Assembly (NCBI GenBank): GCA_018658715.1 | Contig: JABHUQ010000066.1 | Location: 1-58,287 of the forward strand | Direction of reading: 5' to 3' | DNA: 58,287 nucleotides | DNA from: Fidelibacterota bacterium | GTDB lineage: Bacteria > Fidelibacterota > Marinisomatia > Marinisomatales > UBA1611 | Part shown: positions 57,314 through 58,287 of the stretch, piece by piece | Numbering within the stretch: the stretch's first letter is position 1 | How the letters are laid out: each line of letters begins with the position of its first letter | Made by a program: the position numbers and the translations under genes | The notes under the pieces: model-generated | Database searches by the model: none | The model's input: the letters and a program-made list of their open reading frames with translations, nothing else | What the model was told of the DNA's origin: nothing

Positions 57314-58243
57314 ATGAAACAAATTTTTCCGACCAGTCGGTATATTATCCATAGAGAGACAGAGAAAGGTGTAAGTCAAGTGCATTTTTCCCGAGTCCAA
57401 TTTATTGCTATTTTGTCGACAGTAATCGTGTTGTTGGGTGCAGTCTTATTCTTTAGTGCAGATAGTTTAAGTAAATTGCTGTACCAAAAAAGATTAGCTG
57501 AATTCAAACAGAATTACCACAGTGTATCCCAAAATTTAGATGCATTAAAGACCCGATTAGACTTCCTTGATAGTCAAATATTAGCATTGGAAGAAAAAGA
57601 CCAAGCTGTTAGAACGTATGCGGGAATGCCAGATATTGATAAAGAAATTAGGCAGTTAGGTATTGGTGGTATTATGTCTGAAAAATCATTATCCATGGAT
57701 AACCTAGCCCCTGCTGTGAATAAAGAATTAACAGCACTTGAATTTGATATAGATAAATTATCTCGAAAAGTAAACCTTGAATTAATCAGTTATGAAAATA
57801 TCTATGATCAAGTCAAAACAGATGTTGATCGTATTCGAGCTATTCCATCCATTCGACCTATTGATGGTGGATATCTAAATTCATCTTACGGTTATAGAGA
57901 TGATCCAATTGATCATAAAAAAAGATTTCACCAAGGACAAGATATTACTGTACGAACTGGAACACCTATTCATGCTCCTGCCGATGGTAAAATAAGAAGA
58001 GCTTATTATGTTGGTGGTTTTGGCAATCATATTAAAATTGATCATGGATATGGATATACGACGATTTATGCTCATTTGTCTAAATTAAAAGTTCGTACTG
58101 GGCAGAAAGTGAAGCGGGGCGATATTATCGGTTATACAGGAAATACGGGCCGATCAACCGCACCGCATTTACATTACGAAGTCCATTATTACGGATCTCC
58201 TCAAAATCCGTTGGACTATTTCTTTTCAGACGCATCTAGATAA
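57314..58243 (+). CDS. M23 (LytM/NlpD-type) metallopeptidase with membrane anchor
   Basis: 309 residues. A single membrane helix near 29-48, then a coiled coil (about 58-100 and 140-175), then the M23 domain. Zinc ligands fit His206 and Asp210 (RFHQGQD) and the HLH motif at 285-287 (APHLHYEVH), so it looks active and not a degenerate activator. It would cut or remodel peptidoglycan in the periplasm. Confidence 0.92.
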   Translation: MKQIFPTSRYIIHRETEKGVSQVHFSRVQFIAILSTVIVLLGAVLFFSADSLSKLLYQKRLAEFKQNYHSVSQNLDALKTRLDFLDSQILALEEKDQAVRTYAGMPDIDKEIRQLGIGGIMSEKSLSMDNLAPAVNKELTALEFDIDKLSRKVNLELISYENIYDQVKTDVDRIRAIPSIRPIDGGYLNSSYGYRDDPIDHKKRFHQGQDITVRTGTPIHAPADGKIRRAYYVGGFGNHIKIDHGYGYTTIYAHLSKLKVRTGQKVKRGDIIGYTGNTGRSTAPHLHYEVHYYGSPQNPLDYFFSDASR

Positions 58244-58246
58244 AAT

Positions 58247-58262
58247 TAGGGACATATCCCTA
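58247..58262. terminator. Short hairpin after the M23 gene
   Basis: TAGGGA (58247-58252) and TCCCTA (58257-58262) pair perfectly around a 4-base loop, 3 bases after the M23 stop. No T-run follows. An ATG at 58265 stays open to the window edge and may begin a further gene, but too little is visible. Confidence 0.35.
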
Positions 58263-58287
58263 TTATGAATCCATCGTATTTCATTGA

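Noticed and set aside
1-58287. Mobile elements, prophage, CRISPR arrays, tRNA or rRNA genes
   Set aside because: No transposase, integrase, direct repeat array, cloverleaf or rRNA-like sequence was found; all gaps are under 300 bases and accounted for.

Overview
This AT-rich window comes from a Gram-negative bacterium. It has an outer membrane (LptF/G-type permease, lipoproteins, predicted beta-barrel), meso-DAP peptidoglycan (DNPR motif in MurE) and a gingipain-like C25 peptidase with a type IX secretion (T9SS) style C-terminal domain. That mix points to the Fibrobacterota-Chlorobiota-Bacteroidota (FCB) group. My best guess is a marine lineage such as Candidatus Marinimicrobia (SAR406), but this is inferred from gene content and not proven. 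I see no tRNA, rRNA, CRISPR array, insertion sequence or phage gene; it reads as conserved chromosomal core.

Layout. 1-2604: metK (5' end cut by the window) and ahcY, separated by a compact RNA that fits the SAH-riboswitch architecture. 2605-7244: a structured 219-base intergenic region, then a very large lipoprotein and a predicted outer-membrane barrel protein overlapping by one base. 7257-10893: LptF/G permease (-), sodium:alanine/glycine symporter (+), prmA (-). 10914-15819 (+): murQ, phosphohexomutase, polyprenyl synthase, phosphoglucose/phosphomannose isomerase and a BFN-UVR protein, the last four closely packed. 15816-22324 (-): the classic yceD-rpmF-plsX-fabH-fabD-fabG-acpP-fabF-rnc operon; rpmF is only 58 codons and easily missed. 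22383-27005 (-): sucC-sucD-ndk followed by a SPOR lipoprotein and an unusual membrane protein, both with strongly acidic segments. 27067-30302 (-): pruA, dusB and a GNAT gene. 30437 (+): rpmB, then a bidirectional terminator. 30766-47511 (-): a complete 15-gene dcw cluster from mraZ to ftsZ. 47659-53316 (-): rodZ-like gene, arfB, maf and the PorU-like protease. 53465-58243 (+): aconitase, a short 2-hydroxyacid/phosphoglycerate dehydrogenase, a coiled-coil protein and an M23 peptidase.

How the genes work together. Most of the window makes envelope: peptidoglycan precursors and the divisome (dcw), phospholipid precursors (plsX/fab), polyprenyl and hexose-phosphate precursors, LPS export, and wall remodelling (MurQ, M23, SPOR). 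Central metabolism is represented by sucCD, aconitase and pruA, and the methyl cycle by metK/ahcY. The dcw cluster is almost fully translationally coupled by ATGA, TAATG or 8-base stop-start overlaps. It is preceded by a near-consensus promoter whose start region lies inside two TGGGT boxes spaced exactly as MraZ operators, with a second, oppositely oriented pair about 110 bases away.

The most interesting signals are the SAH-riboswitch candidate between metK and ahcY, the double inverted MraZ-box arrangement, the lipoprotein/barrel pair, the acidic/cysteine-rich membrane pair beside ndk, and the PorU-like protease standing apart from other T9SS genes. Several starts were moved from the longest open frame to an internal ATG that overlaps the upstream stop or follows a better ribosome binding site; each entry says why.
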